Positions 10,484 through 22,986 of a DNA stretch of 64,000 nucleotides are shown one piece after another; the first letter of the stretch is position 1; every line of letters begins with the position of its first letter. The DNA is from Helicostylum pulchrum. Lineage: Eukaryota; Mucoromycota; Mucoromycetes; Mucorales; Mucoraceae. The notes under the pieces were generated by a model. It ran no database searches. It was not told the DNA's origin and was given only the letters and a program-made list of their open reading frames with translations. Where the stretch lies: positions 806,001-870,000 of the forward strand of contig JAIXMO010000005.1 of the NCBI GenBank assembly GCA_025677825.1. The letters are read 5' to 3'. A program made the translations under genes and the position numbers.

Positions 10484-11184
10484 CTGGACTATTATTTATT
10501 TCCCTCTTTTTTTTTGTCATTGTTCATTGTGCATATTCGTAACTTTATGTCATTCGCTATGATTTATAGTAATAAACCTTTATAAAAAAACTACATTAAG
10601 AATAGCAGTTTGGAGTGAAATATTTGCGTAACTTTTCGAGCAGTGGCCAACGATAGGTTTATTTTTCCTTGCTCTACCCTATATATCTGATTTTAACATG
10701 TCTTTAGATCAAATTTTTTCTTTTATCCGTATTTAAACAATATAATAGCTGGTACCATTACAGACTCCTTTAATGGCAATTGATCATCGTGCGCCAGACA
10801 TAAATAAGGAAATATTATGTTGTGACTAACTAGGTGCCACATACAATTGATTGGTATTGTGGCGGAAAATGTGTAGACATATAACTACGATTTCAGAATG
10901 TAGTCAAGCGTTTACAACCATACTTTGTGGGTCATGTACCTAATAAAAGTATTTTAGTTAACATTTCATTGTGTCGCCTTCTAGGCGAAGCATTGTGTGG
11001 AAGTAAAAGCGATAACGTTGTTCAAGTCGTGCCATATTTTTTGGAGGTACAATCATGTTCCACGACTCTTCATTTTAAAACTCTTCTCTGTTATATAAAA
11101 ATAAAAAGCCATTACAAGTTATATTTACTTTTTTCTTTTAGTTACCCATCCCCCCTCCCCTTTTTTTTCTTTTATACTGAATCA
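10484..11184. other. Intergenic region with a possible exon-like remnant
   Basis: 0.7 kb between the F-box gene and the FPSG membrane-protein gene. From about 10899 (after a TTTCAG) to 11046 an open stretch reads like an exon (NVVKRLQPYFVGHVPNKS...). It happens to be in frame with the downstream gene but is separated from its signal peptide by pyrimidine-rich leader. A decayed exon is possible. The core promoter should lie at 11090-11180. Confidence 0.3.
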
Positions 11185-12740
11185 ATGCTTTATAAAAGAA
11201 TTCTTGGTAGTACGTTTATCGTTTCAACGTTATTATTAAACAATGTATTGGCATTTAGTATTAGACTCTTTTCGCCTGGATTTGATATAACAGCTGGTAG
11301 CCCTAGCATGTTTGTATTCGAGGGCGATTCCCCCAAATTAGTCACCTTTAAAATTGCCGTTCAAAACAAGGACAATACGTTAACCACTATTGAATCTTTG
11401 TCCGCTCCCAATACTACGCCTGGAGATTTTGTTCGCATTAATATTCCAAGCGGTGTTGAACCTGGTATTAATTACTGGTTTGTTGCAGTAGATAGCGCCA
11501 ATGAATTAAATTATGCTACTATGGGACCTCGCGTCATTAGAAAATTGTTTGACTCGAATAATCCAACTGCTTCTATAACTGCTGATTCTGGTACAGCATA
11601 TAAAACTGATGGTGGTCAACCTGGTTTTGCCACGAAGACTACTTCAAATACCACTCCTACTGGCCCGGTAGCTTTTCCTACTGATATATTTCCATCTGGT
11701 CTTTTTCCATCCGGTATATTTCCAAGTGGTCTCTTTCCAAATGGTGTCTACCCAACTGGTGCGGTTACTGGTAATGGAATTCCCAGTGATACAGATAAAT
11801 ATGGTAAAGGCATTAGCACGGGCGCTATTATTGGTATTGCGGTAGGGGGATTTGTATTCGTTACTATTGTTCTTTGCGTATTTTATGTAAGTTTTATAAA
11901 TATAGATAACCATTTCTAATCAACTTTTTTTTACTAACAATACTATAAAATGAACAGTATTGCTGTATTAAAAAAGCAGTAAAAACACTTGCGCCCATTG
12001 TCAACACTTACACTAGACCAAACAATATGAAAAACGAATCGTCTATTCCAATGGTTTCTACTCCCTCTACCGCAGTTATAAACACACCAGATATTCACAA
12101 GTCTCCAGTGTCACCTTCAGTTACACTTGTCAAACCTCAGAAACAAGACGTGCTTATTAAACCAGGTCCTACATCTCCTGTTGCTACGCCGAATACGACC
12201 GAATATTCGTTTAGTGCTAGTAACGAAAATGTATATAATAACCAGTACCCTCCTGCAGCGCATAATCAACAGAGTTGTCCTCCTTACCCTTACCCATATA
12301 ACCCCAACTCAACGCCACAGGGGTTCCCATACCCTTCGCAAGACTTTATGCCTATGCCTGAGCATTTTAATGGTGGAGCACAGCCTTACCCCCCTCTTTC
12401 GCCAACAATTCAAACTAATAATACTTTCTCTTTCCAACAACAATACCCCAGCTACGGAAATCAGCAAAACTGGGATATGCAACATAGCGAAAGTACAATT
12501 GTACCAGTGGCAGTTGGAATTAATCAAACTACCAAGACAGAGCATGCTCAGACCCCTATGACCAGTACTGCATTCAATCAAAAGGTCAAGTATAATCACG
12601 ACTTCTCTGGTAAAGCGGAATATAACCAGAAGCCGGATACAACAGAACATAATCAAAAGCCTGATGAGGCTGTCATTTACAATAAACCTAATAGCGAGAC
12701 TGTACAACAATACAATAAACCTCACGAAAGAGAATTTTGA
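11185..12740 (+). CDS. Type I membrane protein, KNH-like ectodomain, FPSG repeat, Pro/Gln/Tyr-rich tail
   Basis: Two exons, 11185-11886 and 11958-12740, 494 residues. Residues 1-23 are a signal peptide (MLYKRILG...NNVLA). Residues 24-120 resemble the small beta-sandwich ectodomain of Kre9/Knh1-type Ser/Thr-rich fungal proteins, with an early FSPGFDITAGSP and a later WFVAVDSANELNYA. A Ser/Thr-rich stalk follows, then five FP(S/N)G-type pentapeptides (residues about 168-192), then one transmembrane helix (about 213-234) that ends exactly at the intron. Exon 2 supplies YCCIKK and a 250-residue cytoplasmic tail rich in Pro, Gln, Tyr and Asn, ending in repeated YNKP/NQKP units. The start was chosen by the signal peptide; the same frame is open further upstream but reads through leader. 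It is likely a cell-surface or wall-stress protein. Function is unproven. Confidence 0.75.
11690..11762 (+). repeat. Intragenic FPSG pentapeptide repeat
   Basis: Tandem 15-base units encode FPSGL, FPSGI, FPSGL, FPNGV and YPTGA just outside the transmembrane segment. The units have diverged at synonymous positions, so this is not a recent slippage product. Confidence 0.7.
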
Positions 12741-14058
12741 GAAAAAAAAACTTAAACCTTATTAATATATCCAAAAAAGAATAATAAAATGAAAAGCAAT
12801 TGCATTAAAAATCAGTTTTTTCTTTTTTTTTACCATTTTTTTTTTTCTATTAAACGTTATGAGATTATTTTATCCAACTTTATAATATAAAAGATAGTTC
12901 TCTGAAATATACAGTAGCGGCTCTATTTAATAACCTTCTCAAGCAAACTTCCCCGAGTAACTAACACCCTAAACAAAAAATGTCTAACCCTACACAAAAA
13001 GTGTCAAACACCTTACAAAAAGTACCTAACCTTTTAGGGTTACCATTGGCTTTAAAGTTTTATGGTTACTAGGGAAATTTCGCTTGAGAAGGCTCTCGGA
13101 ACGAGCGAAATCTGGAAAGAGTTTCGACCCAAGTTTTCTAGAGTTGCTTGATATTGTGGCTTATCTTTTAAGAACTCGTTTTTTTCAAAGCGTGTTTACT
13201 CGTTCAATTTTGGCTATAGTATTTCCATTAATGAATGAATAAAAATGGATTATTAAAGGATCTTAACTTTTGTTACAGCGAATAATACTAGTAACAAAGT
13301 GCATTCCATGCAATTACGGAAGAAACAAAAAAAACGGTAGTATTTTTTTGTCCAAAAAAGTTATTTTTAAATGAGGATTATATTCTCAGTTTTTATAGTA
13401 GAATATTTAAATTACATAGGTTAAAAGCGCATGAAGGAGTAGTTTATTACTACTGTTTTACCTAGAAGGAAAGGCAATGTGAGTCTGAAGTAATTTCAAA
13501 ACACCCATGATTTTTGGCCTACAAAATGAAAATCGAAAAATAAAATAAAAAGTAACTAGGTTCTTATTTATTTTTTATAGAAGTAATATATGCTACATAA
13601 CTTGAGTCCAAAAAGTTTCTCCTACTTCTTACTTAGTAGATTAAAAACCTTTATTCGTTATTACTGCCAATTTTTTAGTGGTAATTCCTCAACGAACTTT
13701 TTTTTTGAACTGCGGTCACTGCTCAGGCATCAATTGCAAAGTAGATATACTAGAAAACTATATCATCACATTCTAAAAAAAATTCATCTACAGTGTAGTT
13801 TGTTATTATAAAGTTCTATTAAATTATCACTCGCAATCTTTAACATTAATAATTATTGACTTAGCGAGTATACAGAATAATGTTGTAAGGTCACTGTTGT
13901 TAGCAAACTAAGGGTAAAAGAGCTGAGACCTGGTTTTTAATGCATTCTCTTCTAGTGACCGCTTCTTACTTTTGTTTAATCGCAAAAAGTGCGAACTAAA
14001 ATTATCCAGCGCCCTTTTTCGTTTTTCTTCCTGTAGATAAAATAACTCTTTTCGAACC
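12741..14058. other. Intergenic region with an inverted-repeat element
   Basis: 1.3 kb between the FPSG membrane-protein gene and the DHX29-type helicase. It contains the 160-base inverted-repeat element listed separately. A 74-residue open frame at 13590-13811 shows no recognisable protein features. The remainder is AT-rich without features. Confidence 0.4.
12934..13092. repeat. Imperfect inverted repeat enclosing a triplicated motif
   Basis: Arms 12934-12963 and 13063-13092 match as reverse complements at 25 of 30 positions, each beginning CCTTCTCAAGC on its own strand. Between them are three direct copies of an ACAAAAA(A/G)T-led unit of about 20 bases, at about 12973, 12993 and 13014. One contains the imperfect palindrome ACACAAAAAGTGT. 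This could be a MITE-like element or a binding-site array. No coding capacity is seen. Confidence 0.6.
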
Positions 14059-17000
14059 ATGGCAAAGAAGAAGTCTAAAGCAGTTTCAAATCGTGGATAC
14101 GCTACAGTATCTGCACCTTCCAAGAAAATCGAACCCGTAGTAGTAGTACCAGCTACTGTCGAGCCAGAAATAGAAGTTGTCAAACAAGAGTTGGAACACC
14201 CTTTTGAATCTTTGCCGAGTTTACACAATGTTGAAAAGGAACAGGACAAAGAAATGGATCCCGTTTTAAAACTTGTACAAAAGTACGAATCGTTAAATGA
14301 CCACAAGGCTCAAGCTGCTTTCGATCGTTTGCTAAAAGACGATTCACAACAAGTATCGGATGAACGTGTCAAGAAGTTCCGATTAGATGCTGAAATTGAA
14401 AAGGATCTTCTTCAAGTGGTCAAGCATAAAGATAGTGATATATTTAACTGCTTTAATAGACCTTTAAAGAATAGTTCAAACGAGTATGATAAAGAAAGAA
14501 TTATATCCCAGTTTGACGTGTTGTATAGAACGTTGATACGATTAGGATTTCAAATTGAAGATATTTCTGCTTCGTTTGAAGCTACTTTATCAAAATCTAT
14601 CGATGATCATTTGGATTGGGTAAAAAAAAAAACTTTTTGAAAACGAAATAACTAGTTATTAACCAGGTTTTTAATTAGTTGTGTGTGCATGTTCCTTACG
14701 AAAGAATGCCAATTGGTTTCTTTGATAAATACTATAACGAGGATGATAATGAATATCTCGTCTTATTGCATAATAACGCAGCCAACAAGCGTGATATAAA
14801 AGATGATGAGGTCAAACCTGTTGAAATTGAAGAGAAGGAGGAGTTGGTACAACAAGAGAAAAAAGTGGTCGTTGAAGAGAAAAAAGATGATATGAAAGCC
14901 CGTATTTTACAAGCGGCCCAACAACAAATGGTAAATTATGCATAAAATGACCAAACTTTTTTTTTACCAATAATGTTCTTTTTTACGTGTACAGGACGAA
15001 GAAGATGAAGATATACACGAGATATACGCTACGAAAAAGATTAAAATGACAGAACTCGAAAAATTGTTACCTTCAAACAAACCCAACAAAAAAAGCAAAA
15101 AGAAGTCCAAGGATGAACTTGCTGTTCCTATTTTATCAGATACAGAGATAGATAAACTGAGAAAGGATATTAAAAAACTGAAGGAATCATTAATTAGTTT
15201 AGAAGCAGATTGGGATTTCGATAAGAATAAAGCGGACGCATTATATACAAAGCAAGCTGAAAAAATTGAGATAGAAAATCGACAAAAATTGGCAGAAGCT
15301 AGAGCTCAATTAAAGAAAGAGCAAGAGGAACAGAAGAACAAGGGAAAAGAAATCGAGCCAGTGAAAGAGGAAGGATCTGACGACGAGGATGATGATGAAG
15401 GTGGATTGTTTGGAGGATTAATGATGGATGATGATGAAGTAACTCCTTCTACCCCAGGTGCTACTGTTAAGTTTAATATTGTTGATTTATCCGTTCCCAA
15501 GTCTTGGATGGGAAGATATCCCAAGGACTTACTGTTGGATTATTGTAATAAGCACAAGCTTGGACAACAAAAGTTTAATACCAGCACTGTCTCTTCTGGA
15601 ATTTGGCAATCATCGTTAAAGGTGATCAAAGATGGGTATAGTAGTATTCCTTTGCGCTTTGAATTACCTAAAGAGTTATGTACAAACAATAAGCATGATG
15701 CTGAGCAATTAGTTGCTTTTTACGCTTTATTTGAATTAGACTCCTACTCATCCTTATTCAAAGTATTACCTAATCCTTACAAGGATTTATGGAACGAGTG
15801 GTTGGAAGAAAAGGTAATTACTAGTGCACATCAAAAAACGTATTTTTAATTGTACTAACAACTTTTTTTTCTCTTAGAGATTAAAAGAAGAAGCACCTAG
15901 AATTGAAGCCGATAAAAAAAGATTGTCTTTCCTTATCGATCTAGTCGACAAATCTTTCAGCAGACCCAATAGTAAAGATAATGTAAAGTATTTAAAATAT
16001 AACCCATCTATGCAACTAACCGATCTGTGTTTTACTTTTTTTTATAGTCAAAAACCGATAATGTAACTAACGAAGCCGCTGTAACCTCATCCAGACAAAA
16101 TATGTCCAAGAACAAAAAGATGTTTTCTCGTGTCAAAGAGAACTTCAAGTCTAGATTAACTAATAAGGACTATATCGCCATGAAGCAAAAGAGAAATAGT
16201 TTACCTATTACAGCATACCGTGAACAAATTTTAGAAATTATGAAGGATAATCAAGTATTGATTATATCTGGTGAAACGGGTTGCGGTAAAAGTACACAAG
16301 TACCTCAATTTTTAGCGGAGGATATCTTGTTAGGGGCTACGGAAATGGGGTCTGTTGTTTGTACACAACCTCGTCGTATCTCTGCCATGTCGATCGCAAA
16401 CCGTGTCTCTTCTGAAATGGGCGATCGTGCTAGATCTACTGGCAGTCGCGACGCCATGGTAGGTTATCAGATTCGATTGGAAAGCAGAATGTCAGCAGAG
16501 AACGTATTGTTGTTCTGTACCACTGGTATTCTGTTGCGTAGATTGGAGAGTGATAAAAATTTGGATGGTGTTACTCATGTTGTTGTCGATGAAGTGCATG
16601 AGCGTACGATTGAAAGTGATTTCTTGCTGATTATTTTAAGAAAGTTATTGGAGACCCGTACCGACTTGAAGGTAATTTTGATGAGTGCTACGGTAGAGGC
16701 TAGTAGATTCTCTAATTATTTCGGTAAATGTCCTGTTGTTTCTGTTCCTGGTAGAACGTACCCTGTTCATGTCCAGTATCTTGAAGATGTACTTGAAGAT
16801 ACAGGTTATGTTTTAGAAGAAGACTCGCCGTTTGCAGTGCGTCGTATCAAGGTTAAAACTGAAGTTGGAAATATTAATGTCTCTGGTCAAAGCGGATCAT
16901 CTAAGCGTGTTCATTATGAAATGTTTGAAGAGGATTCAGATGATGACGACCCGTATGATCCTACTCGTATCGAATCTAAACTTACAATTGTAGACCAAGC

Positions 17001-19115
17001 TAATGACGATGATGATACGACCAATAACGAACCTATCGCACGAAAGTATTGTCGCCAAACTCGAAAAATGATTAAACGTATGGATGAGAAAAAGATTAAT
17101 TACGATTTGATTCTTGAGCTATTAGATCATATTTGTTTACCAAAGAAATCACAGACTGAATTAGAAGTAGAAAGTGAAAAGCAATATGAATTAGAGTCTA
17201 AAGGATTTAATGTTCCGGATAAGGGAGCCATCTTGGTGTTTTTACCGGGTATGAACGAAATTCGAAAGATTTATGATGTGGCCTCTAGCCATAGTTTATT
17301 TGGTGACCCAAAAAAGTTTCTTTTAATTGCGCTTCATTCAGCTTTATCTTCGGAACATCAGGAAAAAGCATTTGATATACCTCCTGATGGCGTACGAAAA
17401 ATTGTATTTTCCACGAACATTGCAGAAACCGGTGTTACCATTAGTGATGTAACAGTTGTAATTGACACTGGTATGGCAAAGGTGGTTAGGTAAGAGAACA
17501 GAAAAAAATTGGCAAAACAAATTAATTAAAAACTCTTAATTTTTCTAGTTATGATGAAAAGAAACGTGTTACTCGATTACTGCAAAAGTATGTAGCAAAG
17601 GCAAACGCTCGTCAAAGAAGAGGTCGTGCCGGTCGTGTTCAAGAAGGTGTATGTTTTCATTTGTTTACGGAAAAACGATTTGAAGAAGTAAGTAAAATTT
17701 AAGGTTTTTTTTTAAGATTTATGCTTATAATTTAACCTTTCTTCTTAGATGGCTAACTTTGAAACTCCAGAAATTCTTCGTTTACCTCTTGAAGAATTAT
17801 GTCTTCGTATCAAAGTCTGTAATCTCGGTAGTATTAGAGATGTCCTGGGCGCCGCTTTAGACCCACCAACGCAAAAGATGATTGATAATGCAATTTTAAC
17901 TTTACAAGAGGTAAGGAAAAGAAAAAAAAACTATAAATAACTAGTGCGACCAATTTTAATCTTGTATATATTAGGTACAAGCACTAACTGTAGACGGAAA
18001 TGAGTCACTTACGCCCTTAGGAGCGCATCTATCTAATTTACCAGTGGACGTTCACATCGGTAAAATGATTTTATTTGGAGCCATCTTTAAATGTCTTGAT
18101 CCTATCTTGACAATTGCGGCCTCGCTTAGTTTTAAAAGTCCATTTGTTCGACCGTTTGGAAAGGAAGATGAAGCAGATGCAGCCCGTGCACGGTTCCGTA
18201 TTGATAATTCAGACTTTTTAACTGTATACAAAGCTTACGTTATTTGGAGAGAACATTATTTGGAAGCCAAACAAAGTAATATCAGCCATAGTAGTTTGAT
18301 CCGTAAAATGCGTAATTTTTGCAAAGACAACTTTTTAAGTCAACAGAATTTGGAAATGATTGAAGATATGAAGAGACAGTACTTGGGCCTATTGATTAGT
18401 ATTGGGTTTGTAAAGACGGATGAAAACCCGGATATAAACCATTATGATGTGAAACGCTCTTTGATCCAATTATGTAAAATTCCTAAAGTGTACAACTTGC
18501 ATGCGGAGTCAATTCCCGTTGTGAACGCCGCACTTACAGCAGGTCTTTACCCGAAGATTGCGGAATATTTGCGACAATCATCTAAAATCGTTAACAAAGA
18601 TATGGAGTTGGATATTCATCCTTCGTCTATGTTGTTTGGAAAAAAGAAAACTTTATTGTCTGAATTCTTAATCTATAATACTGTTGTAATGAATAGTAAT
18701 AGTAATCAAATGAAGGATAGGGTATACATGTGGGAGACTGCATCTATAGATGCTGTGGCCGTTATTTTATTGGCTACTAATATTGATATCAAGGTAACGA
18801 GAAAGAGAAGAAAGATACAGATATAGTATTTTACTAAACAAATATATTTTCTAGTATAAACAAAGGAGAATGGTTCTAGATGATTGGATTTACTTTGATT
18901 GTTTCGCTCGAACAGCGGTACTTTTAAAGTTTTTACGTAAACAATTGGTAAGGGTGTAACAAATTTATATACAAAATACTTTATTAATTGTAATTATATT
19001 CAATCAGAATAATTGGTTGGCAGAAAAAATGGATCAACCAGATTTAGATCTAGGCCAGTATAATGAAGAAGTGATGGATGTGTTGGTGAAAACTCTTGAA
19101 GCAAATGCTTGTTAA
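14059..19115 (+). CDS. DHX29: ATP-dependent DExH-box RNA helicase, DHX29-like
   Basis: Ten exons in phase: 14059-14619, 14679-14930, 14995-15813, 15878-15982, 16048-17489, 17549-17687, 17749-17910, 17975-18793, 18855-18947 and 19008-19115. The product is 1499 residues, a fitting size for DHX29 and its yeast relative. DHX29 binds the 40S ribosomal subunit and helps scanning through structured 5' leaders. The N-terminal half is charged and coiled-coil-rich, and shows the 'RIISQFD-x-LYRTLIRLGF ... DHLDWLCVHVP' region known from DHX29. The helicase core has motif I GETGCGKST (near residue 654), motif II DEVH (760), motif III SAT (791) and motif VI QRRGRAGR (about 1083). The C-terminus has the HA2 and OB-fold regions of DEAH helicases. 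An acidic insert (about 870-930) separates the two RecA lobes. The stop lies 18 bases from that of the convergent neighbour, so the mRNAs probably overlap antisense. Confidence 0.92.
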
Positions 19116-19133
19116 TAAAATAAAGTTTTTTTT

Positions 19134-20222
19134 TTAAGTAAAATTTTTTGAGGGTGACAATGGTGGAACGGTCGGGGAAGATGTACGACGAACATCATAG
19201 TTTTCGGGGTGGAGTTGAGACCCATATGAATTGGGAGGCGGTAAGGGTAAATCAGCATAGTATCTGTTATTGTTGAAATGTAGAGGGGGTTGTCCAAACG
19301 GATGGTTATCGCAGCTGATTCTATCCGTTGGTAAGGATTTTTGTTTAGGAGAAGGAGAAAGACTGTAGGGCGCACTGCTTTCTACAAAACCCTCTGTGTA
19401 ATGTTGACCGTAATACATACTATCGTAGTGGGTCTCTTCTTCGTGAATGTTTTCCATCACCCCCATTTTTTTCTTGGAGGGCATCGATCGAATACTACTG
19501 TTGTTAGATGAATAATAATCCATTTGCGAGGACTGTTGACTGTCAGAATCATGGTATTCATCATCAGCAATACTATATGTAGAGGATGAGCGACGTTTAC
19601 GCACTGCGGTTTTCAAAAATACGTAAATACAAAATAAACAGCTGGCAACTGCTCCAATACAGAGAGAAGCAATGGCAATTTCGAATGATGATACTGTGGG
19701 TCCAATGTCATTGCCAATACTCTTTGAATTCTCGGTACCTTTAGTATCAGTCGTATTTTTTGATGCGATATCGGAATGGTCGGTAGCTATAGGAGCTGCG
19801 ATTAAAGGTGATGCGGATGCAGTGGGTATAGTGCTAGATGATATAGTCGTAGATGTTGTTGGTACTATTGCTGGTCTAGATACGATCTGTAAAGGTCCGA
19901 CCGAAGCTAACTCTACATCTTTACGAGTGAGAACAATACTGTGGTCGAAGGTGGATATAATATATGGAATAAGAACTAAATGACTATCGGTAATAGGCTT
20001 TACATTTGTTGCTAAACGCGATACGATGACTCCATTTCCATTTTGAAGGTATGTCCGAAGCTGTATATCAAACTGTGTTATGTTGGTTTGGGTCCACGTG
20101 ATTATAATAGTTGAACCGGCAACGATATTAGAATGCGATGGTGGAGATGAGATGGATATGGCGTAACAGTTGCATGATAAGTAAAAGATCGCCACAAAGG
20201 ATAGTAAAGCTCTAAAATGCAT
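19134..20222 (-). CDS. Type I membrane protein, KNH-like ectodomain
   Basis: Single exon, 362 residues. Residues 1-21 are a signal peptide. Residues 22-115 resemble the N-terminal Ser/Thr-rich Kre9/Knh1-type domain (PPSHSNIVAGSTIIITWT, later LIPYIISTFDHSIVL). A Thr/Ser-rich, probably O-mannosylated stalk spans 115-175. One transmembrane helix covers about 179-203 and is followed by a KTAVRKRR stop-transfer. The cytoplasmic tail is rich in Ser, Tyr and Pro. It shares this architecture with the FPSG protein on the other side of the helicase, although sequence identity is low. It probably sits in the plasma membrane with the ectodomain at the wall. The function is unknown. Its 3' end converges on the helicase gene. 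Confidence 0.72.
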   Translation of the reverse strand: MHFRALLSFVAIFYLSCNCYAISISSPPSHSNIVAGSTIIITWTQTNITQFDIQLRTYLQNGNGVIVSRLATNVKPITDSHLVLIPYIISTFDHSIVLTRKDVELASVGPLQIVSRPAIVPTTSTTISSSTIPTASASPLIAAPIATDHSDIASKNTTDTKGTENSKSIGNDIGPTVSSFEIAIASLCIGAVASCLFCIYVFLKTAVRKRRSSSTYSIADDEYHDSDSQQSSQMDYYSSNNSSIRSMPSKKKMGVMENIHEEETHYDSMYYGQHYTEGFVESSAPYSLSPSPKQKSLPTDRISCDNHPFGQPPLHFNNNRYYADLPLPPPNSYGSQLHPENYDVRRTSSPTVPPLSPSKNFT

Positions 20223-22986
20223 TTTATCTATAAAGAATCCTGCATATACAAAAAAAAAAAGAAGGAGGAAAAGGAAGAAAAAGAAAAAAGTATGTGAAAG
20301 ATAAGCGTTTTGGTAAATATATTCCTGGTAGTACTAAACGCTTGAACGTGCTGAAATAAGATTTTGTATTTACTATAAAAAATTATGTAAATTCTATACA
20401 AGCTGCTTATCTCACTACTCTCGGTGGCGTCGTTACCCTTCAGGCCTTCTTACAAGATCCCCTCGAAGAGGGGATTTATGGACGTCAGTTGAATGTTAAA
20501 CCTCTTGAAAAAAAAACGTCGGGCTTTCATTCTGTGTTTTTTATTTTGATGAATTGTAGCATGTTATCACAGTTCGAAAAATAAATCTTATTTATTGCGT
20601 CGTACATATATTTAAAAGAAGCCGCTGCTCAAGTACATTAAAATTTTATTAGTAGTAACTATAGTATTTCTTGTAAAGTAACACTCGTCAGGAGTTTGTC
20701 CTTTGGTACTTCGACATAACGCGCGTAACTACTCTTTTCGAAGTTGTGCCACTACTTCATCTTGCTCTTGACATACATCTTATAATGCGATACGTTATTA
20801 AAAAAAAAAGCGTTACTTGTATTCTGGTATGTCAACAAAAAACTTTAATGGACATGCATACCAAAAAATACGCCAATAATTCAAATAAAGAAAGCAAATG
20901 ATGTAGTGTATGGTATAAACATTTGTCTTCACCAGGTGCTGAAACGGAGACCAGTGTAACTGTTATCTTGATGCGCTGAATGCCAAATACTTTTAGTCTT
21001 GAAAATTTTGTCTTATTGCCGTTGAGTTCTTTGGCACTGTATGTGTTTAAAATTGCTGCAAGAGTTTCTAAGTAGCAGATTTTCAGTAAATGCACTATTC
21101 TTGAGGAAACATCAAATTAAATAATAGCAGGACTACAAGCTTAAAAAACCCTTTTCCGAAGAGTAATAGGAAGAAGGGGGGGGGGGGGTTGAGTGAAAAC
21201 CAGCCTTGAAAAGCACATCAGCTGCAAAAAGACGCATCATCGTGGAAACATATTTTTTTTAAAAAAAGATACGAAAAGACAGACTTTTAAGATGTGATAA
21301 AATAGGAAAATGGGTCGTTAATCATGGCGCAATAATACTACCATTAGCTCCATAATACTCGTATTGGCATAAGTATGCGTTAGTTAATTATTTTTATTGT
21401 ACGTGTGTGTACTTTTGTCACAACTTGATTCACACGAGTTTCCTTTTTATGCGGACAAAACGAAGTTGAACGTGTGAATAAATCATGCAGCGAGAATTTA
21501 AATAAGTAATAGCCAAACGCGAAATGAACAAATATCAACCATCAATTTTATCAAAGTGACGATATTTACCGCTCTCACAGTACCACTTGTAATAGTGTAC
21601 ATGTATAAGGGATGTTTCATTTGTTACACTGGTGTAACTCGTTTACTTTATTTTACTTTTTTAATCTCGTTTTTTTTTTGTTACATCCTTGTCAGCAAAT
21701 TAGCGTAAACAAAGTTAACGGTACATTACGTACTAATTAAAAAAAAGGTCAACGTTATTCTATAAAAGCTTTTACATAATACTTTTTTATACAGTGCTAC
21801 GGAAAAATAAAAGACGCGATCAGTTTAGTCGGTGTAAAAGAACTTAACAATATCCTTTATAATTTGCATATGGTCGCGTATACTCTTCTATTTCCACATG
21901 ATCATTAATTATAATAATTTATTGTCGTGTTACAAATAGAAGTCTAACAATGACTATCATTATTAAAAATGGGTATACAATACCGTGGTAAATAAAACGG
22001 ATGTATATGCTGGTGTAAGCTTTTTGAGAAACCATAGATCTTGATACAAAAAGAATACGAATGACATAATGCACTAGATGGTTACTTTCAAAATCAATAA
22101 GGTATACTATTGATGACGTTAGCTTCTTTTATGCAAAAGCGTTTATAGGGTAAGGAGGTCTGAGTATCGTGTCATATACATATTAGGGGAAAGTCGTGTA
22201 TCGTGTTTTTTATGGGGAGTTGCTTATTAGGGATCATTGCTTTAGACAAAAAGAAAAATCATGCAAAATAAAAAAATCAGAAAGTTTATTATTTATAAAA
22301 AACTCGTTTAAAAAAATGCATTTTATTTTTATAAATATACGCAAAACAAAGATAGGTATTAAGGGTTAGGTTATACTAGTTCAGGTTTTTACTTTGCCAA
22401 AATGTAAAAAAGAGTTTAAATAAAACAAAGGGTTGTTTTATTATTTCTCGAAGGAAATAAAAGAAGGCGAGATACGCAGAAAAACTAATCCCAATATTTA
22501 TAACTGAAGTAAAGGAGCTGAAAAAGGTTACTCCTTGTAAATAAGGAGCTTTTTATATGTTTATTTTTGCTCATTAAACTCGTCGGCTGACTTTGAATCT
22601 GGTCTACACTGCTTCTTTTCAGTCATCATCTACATTTTTTACTCCAGTTTGTCATATTATTCTCATCGAAAGGAGAGACACAGGGATACGATTGAAAAGA
22701 GGCTGCACGATAAAATAGAGAATGAGGAGATAATGAAAAAAAACGGGAAGGGGAGAGTGCCTTGTTAATTGTATATATAGAGGAGAGTCTTATTATAAGG
22801 CAAATGATGTTTGTGTGTCTCTAGGCGTGTGTACTTTTTTATATATATAATGTGTGTATGTCAGTATGCAGATCAATTGATCTATTAAGATATCACTTGC
22901 TATTTTTTTTTATCCCTCCTATTTCTTTCCCTTTTCTCTTTTCTCTTTTTTTTTTTCTTTCTTTCATATTTGTTGTTGGTTGTTAT
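20223..22986. other. Long intergenic region, no gene recognised
   Basis: 2.8 kb of AT-rich sequence upstream of both the KNH-like gene (-) and the PX kinase (+). It holds a strong hairpin at 20457-20475, a run of 13 G at 21176-21188, a T8A7 junction at 21253-21267 and a weak copy of the dispersed TGAACGTGT motif near 21467. ORFs here are short and show no protein-like composition. Confidence 0.5.
20457..20475. repeat. Perfect 8-bp hairpin
   Basis: ATCCCCTC and GAGGGGAT are perfect reverse complements around a GAA loop, a GC-rich stem in very AT-rich surroundings. The role is unknown. Confidence 0.55.

Noticed and set aside
10927..11184. In-frame extension upstream of the FPSG membrane protein
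   Set aside because: The frame is open but runs through pyrimidine-rich leader sequence. The signal peptide begins cleanly at the ATG at 11185.
22355..22380. TTAGGG-like telomere sequence
   Set aside because: Only a single AAGGGTTAGG occurrence with no array; chance.
22852..22986. Upstream in-frame ATG for the PX kinase
   Set aside because: It would add a Phe/Ser/Pro-rich hydrophobic stretch encoded by the CT-rich leader, unlikely in front of a PX domain.
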